From positions 4,963,480 through 5,027,479 of the forward strand of contig NZ_WPAG02000002.1 of NCBI RefSeq assembly GCF_013602415.1: DNA of 64,000 bases, in the 5' to 3' direction. The DNA comes from Rhodococcus sp. B50 (GTDB taxonomy: Bacteria; Actinomycetota; Actinomycetes; Mycobacteriales; Mycobacteriaceae). This document shows, one piece after another, positions 35,086-43,858 of the stretch (positions are counted from its first letter, which is position 1; each line of letters starts with the position of its first letter). The position numbers were made by a program, and so were the translations under genes. The notes below the pieces were generated by a model. That model was given only the letters and a program-made list of their open reading frames with translations. It ran no database searches and had not been told where the DNA came from.

Positions 35086-37104
35086 TCACCGGTTCGCGAG
35101 CGTGTCGGCCAGGAAGGTGAACGTCAGCGCCGACTTGAACGCGGCCTGGGCGTTGTCGGCCGCGCCACCGTGACCACCCTCGATGTTCTCGTAGTACGAG
35201 ACCTCGTGTCCCTGTTCCTCCAGGCGCGCGACCATCTTCCGTGCGTGCCCGGGATGTACCCGGTCGTCTCGCGTCGACGTGGTGACGAGGATCGGCGGGT
35301 AGGCGGCGTCGGGATCGGTGTTCTGGTACGGCGAGTACTTCGACAGGAACTCCCACTCGGCAGGATTGTCGGGGTCGCCGTACTCGGCCATCCACGAGGC
35401 TCCCGCGAGCAGCAGGTGGTAGCGCTTCATGTCGAGCAGCGGCACCTGGCACACGATCGCCCCGAACAATTCGGGATAGCGCGTGAGCATCACGCCCATG
35501 AGCAACCCGCCGTTGCTGCCGCCCTGGGTGCCGAGCTGCGCGGCGGTCGTGATCCCACGTGCGACGAGATCCTTCGCGACCGCGGCGAAGTCCTCGAAGA
35601 CCTTGTAGCGGTTCTCCTTCAGCGCCTGGGTATGCCAGGTGGGGCCGTACTCGCCACCACCGCGGATGTTGGCGATGACGTAGGTGTAGCCCTTCTCGAG
35701 CCATGCCCGCCCGACGCCGCCGCTGTAGGCCGGCACCATCGAGTTCTCGAACCCGCCGTATCCGTACAACAGTGTGGGCGAAGGGATTCCGGTGTTGCTG
35801 CCGACCACGAAGTAGGGCACCTGTGTGCCGTCGTCGGACGTCGCGAAGTACTGCTCGACCGTGATGCCCTCGGCGTCGAAGAACGACGGCGCCTGCTTGA
35901 TCGCCTCCACCGCGCCGCCGACCGTCCCGGACAACAGGGTCGCCGGGATCGTGAATCCGCTGGAGTTGAGGAAGAAATCGTCGCCGGTGCGCGGGTCGAC
36001 GTCGATGATCGAGGTCGACGTGGCATCGGGGACACCGGGCAGTTCCTCGTCGGACCAGCCGTCGTCACCGGGCGTGAGCACCCGCACGCGGGTCTGCACG
36101 TCGCGCAGTGTGACGACGAGCAAATGGTTCTTCGTCCACGCGTACTGCTCGAGCGAGGTGTGCTCGTCCGGGGCGAACAACACCGTCACCTCGCGCGAGC
36201 CGGCGAGGAATGCCGGATAGTCCGCTGCGAGCAGCGTGCCGGCGGGATATCCGAGCCATTCGGATCGGGTACGCACGAGCAGGTGGTCGCGGTAGACGCT
36301 CACCCGGGCGTCGTCGGGAACGTCGAGCCTGACGAGTTCGCCGTCCGCGGTGAGTTCGAACCGGTGCGCCCGGTAGAAGTCGATCGCGCGGTCGACGAAG
36401 GTGCGTTCGTATCCGGGAGTGTCGTCGTACCAGGCGGAGACGGCGACATCGCTGCGCTCACCCTCGAAGACCGTCTCGGCCTGCTCGATCGGCGTGCCGC
36501 GACGCCACTTCTTCGCGAGACGCGGGTAGCCGGAGTCGGTGAGCGACCCGTCGCCGAAATCGCTTCCGACGTAGACGGTGTCGGCGTCGATCCATCCGAT
36601 GTCCGTCTTCGCCTCGGGCAGTTCGAAACTGTCCGGGCCCGAGAGGAATCGTCGCTCGAGGAGGTCGAACTCGCGGATCACGCTCGCGTCGGCACCACCG
36701 CGCGACAGGCTGATGAGCGCGCGGGTCTGATCGGGCCTCAGCACCTGGGCTCCCGACCACACCCAGTTCTCGCCCTCCTCCTCGGCGACGGCGTCGAGGT
36801 CGACCAGGACGTCCCATTCGGGTTCGTCGCGCAGGTACTGCTCCATCGTCGTGCGACGCCACAGGCCGCGTACGTGCTCGGCGTCCCGCCAGTAGTTGTA
36901 GAGGTACTCACCCCGCCGACGGGCGTACGGAATGCGGGCGTCGGTGTCGAGCACCTCGCGGATGCGGGATTCGAGCTCGGTGAAGCCGTCGGTGCGGGTG
37001 TACGCCTCGACCGTTCGGTCGTTCCGGGCACGCACCCAGTCGAGTTGTTTCTCGCCGGTGACGTCCTCGAGCCACAGGTACGGATCGGTCGTGTCGTCGC
37101 TCAT
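35086..37104 (-). CDS. Prolyl oligopeptidase family serine peptidase (S9A)
   Basis: 672 residues: N-terminal cap and seven-bladed propeller, then a C-terminal hydrolase domain. The catalytic triad is visible: Ser in TQGGSNGGLLMGVMLTRYPELFGAIV, Asp in TSTRDDRVHPGHARKMV, His in NIEGGHGGAADNAQ. No signal peptide, so cytoplasmic. It cleaves short peptides after proline. ATG 37104 gives the family-typical SDDTTDPYLWLEDVTGEKQLDWVRARN beginning; a longer frame upstream lacks homology-like sequence. Confidence 0.9.
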   Translation of the reverse strand: MSDDTTDPYLWLEDVTGEKQLDWVRARNDRTVEAYTRTDGFTELESRIREVLDTDARIPYARRRGEYLYNYWRDAEHVRGLWRRTTMEQYLRDEPEWDVLVDLDAVAEEEGENWVWSGAQVLRPDQTRALISLSRGGADASVIREFDLLERRFLSGPDSFELPEAKTDIGWIDADTVYVGSDFGDGSLTDSGYPRLAKKWRRGTPIEQAETVFEGERSDVAVSAWYDDTPGYERTFVDRAIDFYRAHRFELTADGELVRLDVPDDARVSVYRDHLLVRTRSEWLGYPAGTLLAADYPAFLAGSREVTVLFAPDEHTSLEQYAWTKNHLLVVTLRDVQTRVRVLTPGDDGWSDEELPGVPDATSTSIIDVDPRTGDDFFLNSSGFTIPATLLSGTVGGAVEAIKQAPSFFDAEGITVEQYFATSDDGTQVPYFVVGSNTGIPSPTLLYGYGGFENSMVPAYSGGVGRAWLEKGYTYVIANIRGGGEYGPTWHTQALKENRYKVFEDFAAVAKDLVARGITTAAQLGTQGGSNGGLLMGVMLTRYPELFGAIVCQVPLLDMKRYHLLLAGASWMAEYGDPDNPAEWEFLSKYSPYQNTDPDAAYPPILVTTSTRDDRVHPGHARKMVARLEEQGHEVSYYENIEGGHGGAADNAQAAFKSALTFTFLADTLANR

Positions 37105-37165
37105 GACCCATTCATACCCGCACCGCACCTGCCGCGAGTGGCAGGCAGACTGTGACCTCGTGCAG

Positions 37166-38437
37166 ATGCATCCGTCGGACGCGCGCCGAGAATGGCTCGG
37201 CGACCGCATCCCGGGCGACCTGTTCGCCCTCTACTGTTTCGACGCCCCCGCGGTTCCGGTCGCCGAGGTGCTCGCCGAACTGCGGTCGCGGGTGGCGGTG
37301 ATGGGGGAGCTGCAGGTGCGGATGGCCGAGGTACCCGCGGGTCTCGACTATCCCTACTGGACAGCGCACACGCCCACCGAGGATCGGCTCCTCGTCCACG
37401 AATCCGGTAGCTACGGCGACGTGCTCGATGTGTTGTCCGGGCTCGTCGCGACCCGCGTCGACGTCACCGTCTCACCGTGGCGACTACACGTCTTCCCGCA
37501 GGTCACCGATGCTCCGCGCGGAAGCGATCCCGCGCTCGTCGTCGTCCTGCAGCTGTCGCACGCCTTCGCGGACGGGGTGCGCACCTCGGCGCTGGCCCGG
37601 GACCTGCTGTCGGGCACCGCGACACCCACGACCCCGCCGCGTGCCCCCTCGCCGGCCGGGATGCTCGCGCGGGCCGCGCTGCGGCTGCCCTTCTCGATCC
37701 CGCGGGTGATCGCCGACGGGCGACGTGCGGTGGAGGCGGCGCGACGGCTCGCCGATCCGTCGGTGCCGCAACCCACGCCGGGGAGGCCGCTGGTCGCCGT
37801 GAACACCGCGCCCGGACCGCGCCGGACGGTCCGCACACTCGTGCTCGACGTCGCCGACCTGCGTCGCGTCGGCACGGTCACGGTCGGCGCGCTCACCGCG
37901 ATCGGCGCTGCCCTGTCGGAGTTCCTCGGCGTCGACGAACTGTCCGCCGAGGTGCCGGTGGCGGTCCCCGCCGCGACTGCCCGGAACAGCTACCGCAACG
38001 TGGGCGTCGACCTGCACTGCACCATCCGCGACCCGCACGAGCGTGCCGCGGCGATCGCCGCCGACCTGGCGTTGCAGCGGATCCGTGCGTGTCACCCCGC
38101 GATGGCGGTGCGCGCCCGGACCGACGATCACGTTCCCGCGCCGCTGCTGCGGTTCGGCACCGACCGCCTCGACCTGTCCGTGGTCCCACCCACCGTCACC
38201 GGCAACACCGTCGTGTCGAGCGTCGACCGCGGGCCGGCAGACCTGGAACTCGGTGGCGGACGGGTGCGGTTCACCTCCGGCTTCCCCGGCCTGTCGCCGG
38301 TGCAGGCACTCACGCACGGCGTGCACGGAATAGGCGAGTCGGTGACCCTGTCGGTCACGACCTCCCCGAAAGTGGTCGACGCGGCCGGTCTCGCTCGGTA
38401 CGTCACCCTGCTGCGCGAGGCGGTCGCCTCGCTGTAA
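37166..38437 (+). CDS. WS/DGAT-like acyltransferase
   Basis: 423 residues. The HxxxDG acyl-transfer motif is present as LSHAFADGVR, though the first His of the usual HHxxxDG is Ser. The C-terminal half has the family's NSYRNVGVDL-like and VVSSVDRGPADLELGGGRVRFTSGFPGLSPVQALTHGVHGIGESVTLSVTTS sequence near the end, like the wax-ester synthase/DGAT C-terminal domain. Mycolic-acid actinomycetes have many such genes for triacylglycerol or wax synthesis. ATG 37166 or GTG 37160 are both possible starts. Divergent from the peptidase gene. Confidence 0.72.
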   Translation: MHPSDARREWLGDRIPGDLFALYCFDAPAVPVAEVLAELRSRVAVMGELQVRMAEVPAGLDYPYWTAHTPTEDRLLVHESGSYGDVLDVLSGLVATRVDVTVSPWRLHVFPQVTDAPRGSDPALVVVLQLSHAFADGVRTSALARDLLSGTATPTTPPRAPSPAGMLARAALRLPFSIPRVIADGRRAVEAARRLADPSVPQPTPGRPLVAVNTAPGPRRTVRTLVLDVADLRRVGTVTVGALTAIGAALSEFLGVDELSAEVPVAVPAATARNSYRNVGVDLHCTIRDPHERAAAIAADLALQRIRACHPAMAVRARTDDHVPAPLLRFGTDRLDLSVVPPTVTGNTVVSSVDRGPADLELGGGRVRFTSGFPGLSPVQALTHGVHGIGESVTLSVTTSPKVVDAAGLARYVTLLREAVASL

Positions 38438-38467
38438 CGTGCGCCGAATCCGATGATGGAGGGTCAC

Positions 38468-39313
38468 ATGGCGGTATATGCGGTGACGGGTGCCGCGTCG
38501 GGAATGGGCAGGGCGAGCGCGGAGCGGTTGCGGGCCGCCGGGCACACGGTGATCGGTATCGACCTGAAGGACACCGAGGTCACGGCGGACCTGTCCACTC
38601 CGGAGGGCCGTTCCCACGCCGTCCGGGAAACGCTCGAGCTGGCAGGCAGCCGTCTCGACGGTGCCGTGCTCGCCGCCGGGCTGGGCCCCACCCCGGGCAA
38701 GGAGAAGATCATCGCGCAGGTCAACGTGCGGGGCGTGATCGACCTGCTCGTCGGCTGGCGACCGGCTCTGGCCGCCTCCGTGAACAGCAAGGTCGTGGTG
38801 TTCGGATCCAACTCGACGACCACGACACCGGGCGTGCCGAACTCGGCGGTGAAGGCCTTCCTCGCCGGCGATATGGACAAGGGCGTCGCCCGCGCCACGC
38901 GTATTCCGCAGGCGGGTCCGCCGTTCACCTACGCGGCGTCGAAGATCGCCGTGACCCGATGGGCGCGCCGGGCTGCGGTGACCCCCGAGTGGGCAGGGGC
39001 CGGCATCCGCCTCAACGTCCTCGCACCGGGAGCGATCTCCACCCCCCTGCTCGACGCGCAGCTCGACAGCCCGCTCAAGAAGGCGGTGGAGAGCTTCCCC
39101 GTTCCGCTCGGGGGTTTCGGGAAGCCCGAGGAGATCGCGCAGTGGGTCGAGTTCATGCTGTCGCCGGCGGCGGACTTCATGACGGGCAGCGTCGTGGTTG
39201 TCGACGGCGGCACCGAGGCGTACTTCCGACCCGACGACTGGCCGGTGCGGGTCCCGCTCCGGTCGATCCCGCGGTACCTGCTCGGCATGCGGAGGTTCGG
39301 GCGCCGGAAGTGA
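38468..39313 (+). CDS. Short-chain dehydrogenase/reductase, 3α-HSD-like
   Basis: 281 residues. Nucleotide site TGAASGMGRASAERL at residues ~6–20, D37-type acidic residue in GIDLKDTEV (NAD preference), catalytic SNST and YAASK, and a C-terminal VVVDGGTEA. The short, insertion-bearing order resembles 3α-hydroxysteroid dehydrogenase/carbonyl reductase. Of three in-frame ATGs (38453, 38456, 38468), the third follows GGAGGG at four bases and was chosen. It may be co-transcribed with the acyltransferase gene, 30 bases upstream. Confidence 0.82.
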   Translation: MAVYAVTGAASGMGRASAERLRAAGHTVIGIDLKDTEVTADLSTPEGRSHAVRETLELAGSRLDGAVLAAGLGPTPGKEKIIAQVNVRGVIDLLVGWRPALAASVNSKVVVFGSNSTTTTPGVPNSAVKAFLAGDMDKGVARATRIPQAGPPFTYAASKIAVTRWARRAAVTPEWAGAGIRLNVLAPGAISTPLLDAQLDSPLKKAVESFPVPLGGFGKPEEIAQWVEFMLSPAADFMTGSVVVVDGGTEAYFRPDDWPVRVPLRSIPRYLLGMRRFGRRK

Positions 39314-39350
39314 GTTTCCGCGCGACGCGGACCCGCGCCGACCTGTCATT

Positions 39351-39641
39351 TCAGGCGAAATAGTCGCCGAATCCGTAGATCGCGTCGAACGCGCTGGTCG
39401 GCAACACGTCCACCGCGTTCACGCGGTAGGACGGGTACGAGGCCTGCATCAGGTCGCGCACGAACCGCAGGGCGTGGATCGAGTCAACGGCGTCGACGGT
39501 GATGGTGAGCTGGACGCGGCCGTTGTCGCTGCGCCCCACCGCCCCGTGGTGCGGGACGATCGGTTCGATGAGGTCGACGGTCTCGTCGTCGGTCAGGCGA
39601 TCGAGGTGGGCGTCGAGTTCGATCATCGCGTTGTATTCCAT
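39351..39641 (-). CDS. Small hypothetical protein
   Basis: 96 residues, acidic, no signal peptide or membrane segment. ATG 39641 is preceded by GGGAGAA. The sequence alternates hydrophobic strands and helices (VQLTITVDAVDSIHALRFVRDLMQASYPSYRVNAVDVLP), giving a ferredoxin-like or ACT-like impression without a recognised motif. It converges on the SDR gene and is divergent from lpd. Function unknown. Confidence 0.55.
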   Translation of the reverse strand: MEYNAMIELDAHLDRLTDDETVDLIEPIVPHHGAVGRSDNGRVQLTITVDAVDSIHALRFVRDLMQASYPSYRVNAVDVLPTSAFDAIYGFGDYFA

Positions 39642-39808
39642 GTGGGTTCTCCCGTGTCGAACACCCGAGCGGCCTCGCGCCGCACGGGTTGATCTCGACG
39701 GGGAACACGCACGGCGACATCATGCCCGAACCGGACGACACGCGCCGTCATCCGATCGGCGGACAGTGGATCGTGACGGTGGCTACCCGCGGGTAACCGG
39801 ACCATCGG

Positions 39809-39846
39809 CAGACACCGGAATCGGGCGGGACTACCCTGTATATCCG
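39809..39846 (+). promoter_or_regulatory. Putative promoter for leaderless lpd mRNA
   Basis: CAGACA (39809–39814) and TACCCT (39832–39837) are spaced 17 bases. The GTG start codon lies 8 bases after the −10, where transcription would begin, and there is no ribosome site before it. Confidence 0.5.
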
Positions 39847-41249
39847 TGACCTCACACTATGACGTCGTTGTCCTCGGAGCCGGTCCCGGTGGGTACGTCG
39901 CTGCTATCCGCGCGGCACAGCTGGGATTGAGCACCGCCATCATCGAGCAGAAGTACTGGGGCGGTGTCTGCCTGAACGTGGGCTGCATCCCCTCCAAGGC
40001 GCTTCTCCGCAATGCCGAGCTGGCGCATCTCTTCAACAAAGAGGCCAAGACCTTCGGCATCTCCGGTGACGTGTCCTTCGACTTCGGTGCCGCCTACGAC
40101 CGCAGCCGCAAGGTCGCGGACGGTCGCGTCAAGGGCGTGCACTTCCTCATGAAGAAGAACAAGATCACCGAATACGACGGTCTGGGGTCGTTCGTCGACG
40201 CCAAGACCATCGAGGTGGCCCTCACCAAGGGCGGCACCGAACAGGTGACCTTCGACAACGTCATCATCGCCACCGGCTCCGTCACCAAGCTGCTGCCGGG
40301 CACCGAGCTCAGCGAGAACGTCGTCACCTATGAGGAGCAGATCCTCACCCGCGACCTTCCCGAGTCCATCATCATCGTCGGTGCAGGTGCCATCGGCATG
40401 GAGTTCGGCTACGTCCTGAAGAACTACGGGGTCGACGTCACCATCGTCGAGTTCCTCGACCGCGCGCTGCCCAACGAGGACGCCGACGTCTCCAAGGAGA
40501 TCGCCAAGGCGTACAAGAAGCTCGGCATCACCATCAAGACCGGCGCTGCCGTCCAGAAGATCTCGGACGACGGCTCGAAGGTCACTGTCGAGATCAAGGA
40601 CAACAAGTCCGGCAACGTCGAGACCGTCACGGTCGACAAGGTGCTGCAGTCGGTCGGCTTCGCGCCGCGCGTGGAGGGCTACGGCCTCGAGAACACCGGC
40701 GTCGAGCTCACCGATCGCGGTGCCATCGCGATCGACGAGCGCATGCGCACCAACGTCAAGGGCATCTACGCCATCGGCGACGTCACCGCGAAGCTGCAGC
40801 TCGCGCACGTCGCGGAGGCGCAGGGTGTGGTCGCGGCCGAGACCATCGGCGGTGCCGAGACCCTCGAGCTCGGCGACTACCGCATGATGCCGCGCGCGAC
40901 CTTCTGCCAGCCGCAGGTCGCCTCCTTCGGGCTCACCGAGGAGCAGGCGAAGGCCGAGGGCTACGACGTGAAGGTCGCGACCTTCCCGTTCACCGCCAAC
41001 GGCAAGGCGCACGGCCTGGGCGATCCCACCGGTTTCGTCAAGCTCATCGCCGACAAGACGCACGGAGAGCTCATCGGCGGCCACCTCATCGGTCCCGACG
41101 TCTCCGAGCTGCTGCCCGAGCTGACTCTCGCCCAGAAGTGGGACCTGACGGTCGACGAGCTCGCGCGCAACGTCCACACGCACCCGACTCTGAGCGAGGC
41201 GCTGCAGGAGGCCATCCACGGCCTCGCAGGACACATGATCAACTTCTGA
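39846..41249 (+). CDS. lpd: Dihydrolipoyl dehydrogenase (E3)
   Basis: 467 residues. FAD site VVVLGAGPGGYVAAIRAAQLG, redox-active disulfide Cys42/Cys47 in GGVCLNVGCIPSK, NAD site IIVGAGAIGMEFG, and C-terminal catalytic His in NVHTHPTLSEALQEA. Serves pyruvate and 2-oxoglutarate dehydrogenase complexes and, in mycobacteria, the peroxynitrite reductase system. Orthologue of lpdC (Rv0462), which also precedes ramB and icl. GTG 39846 is probably the first transcribed base. Confidence 0.95.
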   Translation: MTSHYDVVVLGAGPGGYVAAIRAAQLGLSTAIIEQKYWGGVCLNVGCIPSKALLRNAELAHLFNKEAKTFGISGDVSFDFGAAYDRSRKVADGRVKGVHFLMKKNKITEYDGLGSFVDAKTIEVALTKGGTEQVTFDNVIIATGSVTKLLPGTELSENVVTYEEQILTRDLPESIIIVGAGAIGMEFGYVLKNYGVDVTIVEFLDRALPNEDADVSKEIAKAYKKLGITIKTGAAVQKISDDGSKVTVEIKDNKSGNVETVTVDKVLQSVGFAPRVEGYGLENTGVELTDRGAIAIDERMRTNVKGIYAIGDVTAKLQLAHVAEAQGVVAAETIGGAETLELGDYRMMPRATFCQPQVASFGLTEEQAKAEGYDVKVATFPFTANGKAHGLGDPTGFVKLIADKTHGELIGGHLIGPDVSELLPELTLAQKWDLTVDELARNVHTHPTLSEALQEAIHGLAGHMINF

Positions 41250-41277
41250 GGACCGCGGGCCCTGCAGGCCCGCGTCC
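41250..41277 (+). terminator. lpd terminator
   Basis: GC-rich hairpin: CGCGGGCC (41254–41261) pairs with GGCCCGCG (41267–41274) around CTGCA, extended by GGAC/GTCC, directly after the lpd stop. Confidence 0.75.
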
Positions 41278-41384
41278 GACATTCTTCCGTGCGGGCGGAT
41301 CCCCGCTCGGATGTACCGGCTCAGCCCGTGACGACCCGACCGTCGTCGCGGGCTGACGTCGTTCCGGACTCCTGCTGCGGAGCC

Positions 41385-41428
41385 TGAGGTGAGGGTGGCC
41401 TTACTTTCGGGTGGGAATCCTCTATAGT
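41385..41428 (+). promoter_or_regulatory. Promoter overlapped by an iron-box-like sequence
   Basis: TATAGT (41423–41428) is a good −10, with CTTACT (41400–41405) as a poor −35. TGAGGTGAGGGTGGCCTTA (41385–41403) matches 13 of 19 positions of the IdeR/DtxR box TTAGGTTAGGCTAACCTAA and covers the −35, where a repressor would act. Confidence 0.35.
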
Positions 41429-41518
41429 CGTCGCAAGGAAGGCCGCAGCCGGCTCGTGATCCGCGCCGCGGCCGACCGGATCGTCTCCGTACTCGGACGA
41501 GCGAGAGCAGGTACGGCC

Positions 41519-42331
41519 ATGCCGGACGACGACGCTTCGGAAGGTGCACTGCCCCTGGCGGGCAGGGCCACCGCCGACCTGCCGGGGCACTGGCTGCTCG
41601 CCCGTCTGGGCAAGCGCGTGCTGCGGCCGGGCGGCAAGGAGCTGACGACGCGTGTGCTCGCCGACGCGCGGTTGCGCGGCGCGGACGTCGTCGAGTTCGC
41701 GCCGGGACTCGGCCGGACGGCGCAGGAGATCCTCGCCTACGCGCCCGGTAGCTACACCGGTGTCGAATCCGACGAGACGGCAGCAGAACTGACCCGCAAG
41801 GCCATCGGGGGCAAGGGCAGGGTCGTCAGCGGTGAGGCATCGAAGACCGGACTCGGCGGCGAGGTCGCCGACGTCGTGGTCGGTGAGGCGATGCTCACCA
41901 TGCAGACCGACAGGCACAAGGCCGAGATCGTGCAGGAGGCCCGCCGGGTGCTCCGCCAGGGCGGGCGATACGCCATCCACGAACTCGCGATCGAACCCGA
42001 CGCGATCGACGACGAGGTCAAGACCGAGATCCGCAAATCGCTCGCCCGCTCGATCAAGGTCAACGCCCGCCCTCTCACCGCAGCGGAATGGCGAAGCTTG
42101 TTCGAGGAGAACGGATTCGAGGTCGAGAAGGTCGGCTTCGCCCCCATGGCGCTGCTCGAACCGAAACGCATCCTCGCCGACGAGGGACTGCCGGGCACCC
42201 TGAAGTTCGTCCGCAACGTCCTTCGAGACTCCGATGCCCGCAGCCGGATCCTCCGGATGCGGTCGACGTTCACGAAGTACAAGAAGCATCTGGTCGCGAT
42301 CGAGATCGTCGCCACGAAGAAGGACGCGTGA
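41519..42331 (+). CDS. Class I SAM-dependent methyltransferase
   Basis: 270 residues. SAM motif I is VVEFAPGLGRTAQEIL, followed by YTGVESDETAAELTRKA and a motif II/III region (GEVADVVVGEAMLTMQTDRHKAEIVQEARRVLRQGGRYAIHEL) typical of small-molecule methyltransferases. Substrate unknown. ATG 41519 is used; GTG 41456, in frame, would add 21 residues and cannot be excluded. Stop overlaps the cupin start (TGATG), so the pair is coupled. Confidence 0.75.
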   Translation: MPDDDASEGALPLAGRATADLPGHWLLARLGKRVLRPGGKELTTRVLADARLRGADVVEFAPGLGRTAQEILAYAPGSYTGVESDETAAELTRKAIGGKGRVVSGEASKTGLGGEVADVVVGEAMLTMQTDRHKAEIVQEARRVLRQGGRYAIHELAIEPDAIDDEVKTEIRKSLARSIKVNARPLTAAEWRSLFEENGFEVEKVGFAPMALLEPKRILADEGLPGTLKFVRNVLRDSDARSRILRMRSTFTKYKKHLVAIEIVATKKDA

Positions 42332-42663
42332 TGAGTACACAGCAGGTCGACGGCAAGCTCACCCGGATCGAGGGGCTGGCGGAACTCCACCCGGCCGAGG
42401 GGAGCGGACCACGGATCGAGAAGCTCGCGGCGGTCACCGGCGCGACCGTCGTCCGACTGTCCTTCACCGCCGGACAGGCGATGGACGACCACAAGGCCGG
42501 CGCCCCGATCCTCGTGCAGACCCTCACCGGGGACATCTCGTTCAGCACCGCAGACGAGACCGTCTCGCTGGTGCCGGGAACCGCGGTCCACGTCGACGCG
42601 GGCATCGTGCACCGCCTCGTCGCGAACGCCGATTCGGTGGTGTCGCTGACGATCCTGCGTTGA
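42331..42663 (+). CDS. Cupin domain protein
   Basis: 110 residues, single small β-barrel. Conserved cupin spacing is seen in VVRLSFTAGQAMDDHKAGAPILVQTLTGDISFST and the second motif VPGTAVHVDAGIVHRLVANADSV, with His residues that could hold a metal. Enzyme or sensor role unknown. Coupled to the methyltransferase by a one-base overlap. Confidence 0.78.
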   Translation: MSTQQVDGKLTRIEGLAELHPAEGSGPRIEKLAAVTGATVVRLSFTAGQAMDDHKAGAPILVQTLTGDISFSTADETVSLVPGTAVHVDAGIVHRLVANADSVVSLTILR

Positions 42664-42732
42664 CGATTGTCGCCGCTTCCAGCGGGAAACGAATCCGCAC
42701 ATGCGGAGTGTATGCACGCGTAGTGTGTCGCC

Positions 42733-43830
42733 ATGGCGGAACGCGGCGCTCGCCCACATGTGCACCCGGTTCGGAGATGGTTGCTGCGCACGGTGCGGCA
42801 CCTGTTCACACCTCTGCGTCCCGACGACTATCTCGAGATGATCAACCCGCTGTGGACGACCCGCGAACTCCGCGGCCGTGTCGAGCGGGTGGTCCCCGAG
42901 GGTGGCGACGCGGCGTCGGTGCTCATCCGCCCGGCCTACGAGTGGCGGGGGCACGAGCCCGGCCAGTACGTGCGGCTCGGCGTGATCATCGACGGCGTCT
43001 ACCACTGGCGGGCATATTCGCTCACCTCCGACCCGGATCCGGTCGACGGACTCATCAGCGTCACGCCCAAGCTCGTCGAGAACGGTGTGGTCTCGCCATA
43101 TCTCGTCCGCAAGCTCGAGCCCGGCGACATCGTCCGGCTCGGCGAGGTGGAGGGCGTGTTCACACTGCCCGACCCGCTGCCCGAAAAGATGCTGTTCATC
43201 AGCGCAGGCAGCGGGATCACGCCGATCATGAGCATGCTGCGCAGTCTCGACCACCGCGACCGCGTCGACGATGTCGTCGTCGTACATTCCGCCCGCACCC
43301 CCGACGAGGTGATCTTCTCGTCGACCCTGCACGACCTCGACGACCGTCATCCCGGAATGCGCCTCGAAGTGTGGCTCAGCGGTGAGCGTGGCCGCATCAC
43401 TCCCGGCGACCTCGACGAGCTGTGCCCCGACTGGCGCGAGCGCGACGCCTTCTGTTCGGGGCCGCGCGACCTGCTCGACGCCCTCGAAGAACACTGGGAC
43501 GAACACGGCGATCCCGAAAGATTCCACCTCGAACGTTTCCAGCCGATCATCGGTGGGAATGCCGGGAGCGGCGAAGGCGGCACCATCAACTTCCTCGACA
43601 GCGAGAAAGAGGTGGAGTGCGACGGCGGAACACCCATCCTGGTCGCAGGTGAGAATGCCGGCCTGAAGTTGCCGTACGGCTGTCGTATCGGCATCTGCCA
43701 CACGTGCGTCGGAACGCTGAGGTCCGGACAACTCCGGGACCTGCGAACCGACGAGGTGAGCGAGCCCACCGGGGCGGCGGTGCGTACCTGCATCCACACC
43801 GCGGAGGGTGACATCGAAATCGAACTGTGA
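42733..43830 (+). CDS. Ferredoxin reductase-like electron donor with C-terminal 2Fe-2S domain
   Basis: 365 residues. FAD domain with YHWRAYSLTSDP (RxYS), NAD domain with ISAGSGITPIMSML, and a plant-type ferredoxin domain at the C-terminus: GCRIGICHTCVGTL plus the fourth Cys in VRTCIHTAEGD. An N-terminal basic helix may associate with membrane. It matches mycobacterial Rv3230c, the reductase that feeds electrons to desaturase DesA3, and here too lies immediately upstream of the desaturase gene. Confidence 0.88.
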   Translation: MAERGARPHVHPVRRWLLRTVRHLFTPLRPDDYLEMINPLWTTRELRGRVERVVPEGGDAASVLIRPAYEWRGHEPGQYVRLGVIIDGVYHWRAYSLTSDPDPVDGLISVTPKLVENGVVSPYLVRKLEPGDIVRLGEVEGVFTLPDPLPEKMLFISAGSGITPIMSMLRSLDHRDRVDDVVVVHSARTPDEVIFSSTLHDLDDRHPGMRLEVWLSGERGRITPGDLDELCPDWRERDAFCSGPRDLLDALEEHWDEHGDPERFHLERFQPIIGGNAGSGEGGTINFLDSEKEVECDGGTPILVAGENAGLKLPYGCRIGICHTCVGTLRSGQLRDLRTDEVSEPTGAAVRTCIHTAEGDIEIEL

Positions 43831-43858
43831 AGCAACCGGCTTCGAAGCAGGGGGCGTC

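Noticed and set aside
32611..37155. A 1514-codon open frame on the plus strand
   Set aside because: It runs antisense to the quinate operon and peptidase and crosses the lacI gene in another frame; the protein is low-complexity Arg/Gly/Asp/His, as expected from GC-rich antisense phase.
39642..39845. A further small gene between the 96-residue protein and lpd
   Set aside because: Short frames there lack ribosome sites; the segment is better explained as divergent promoters.
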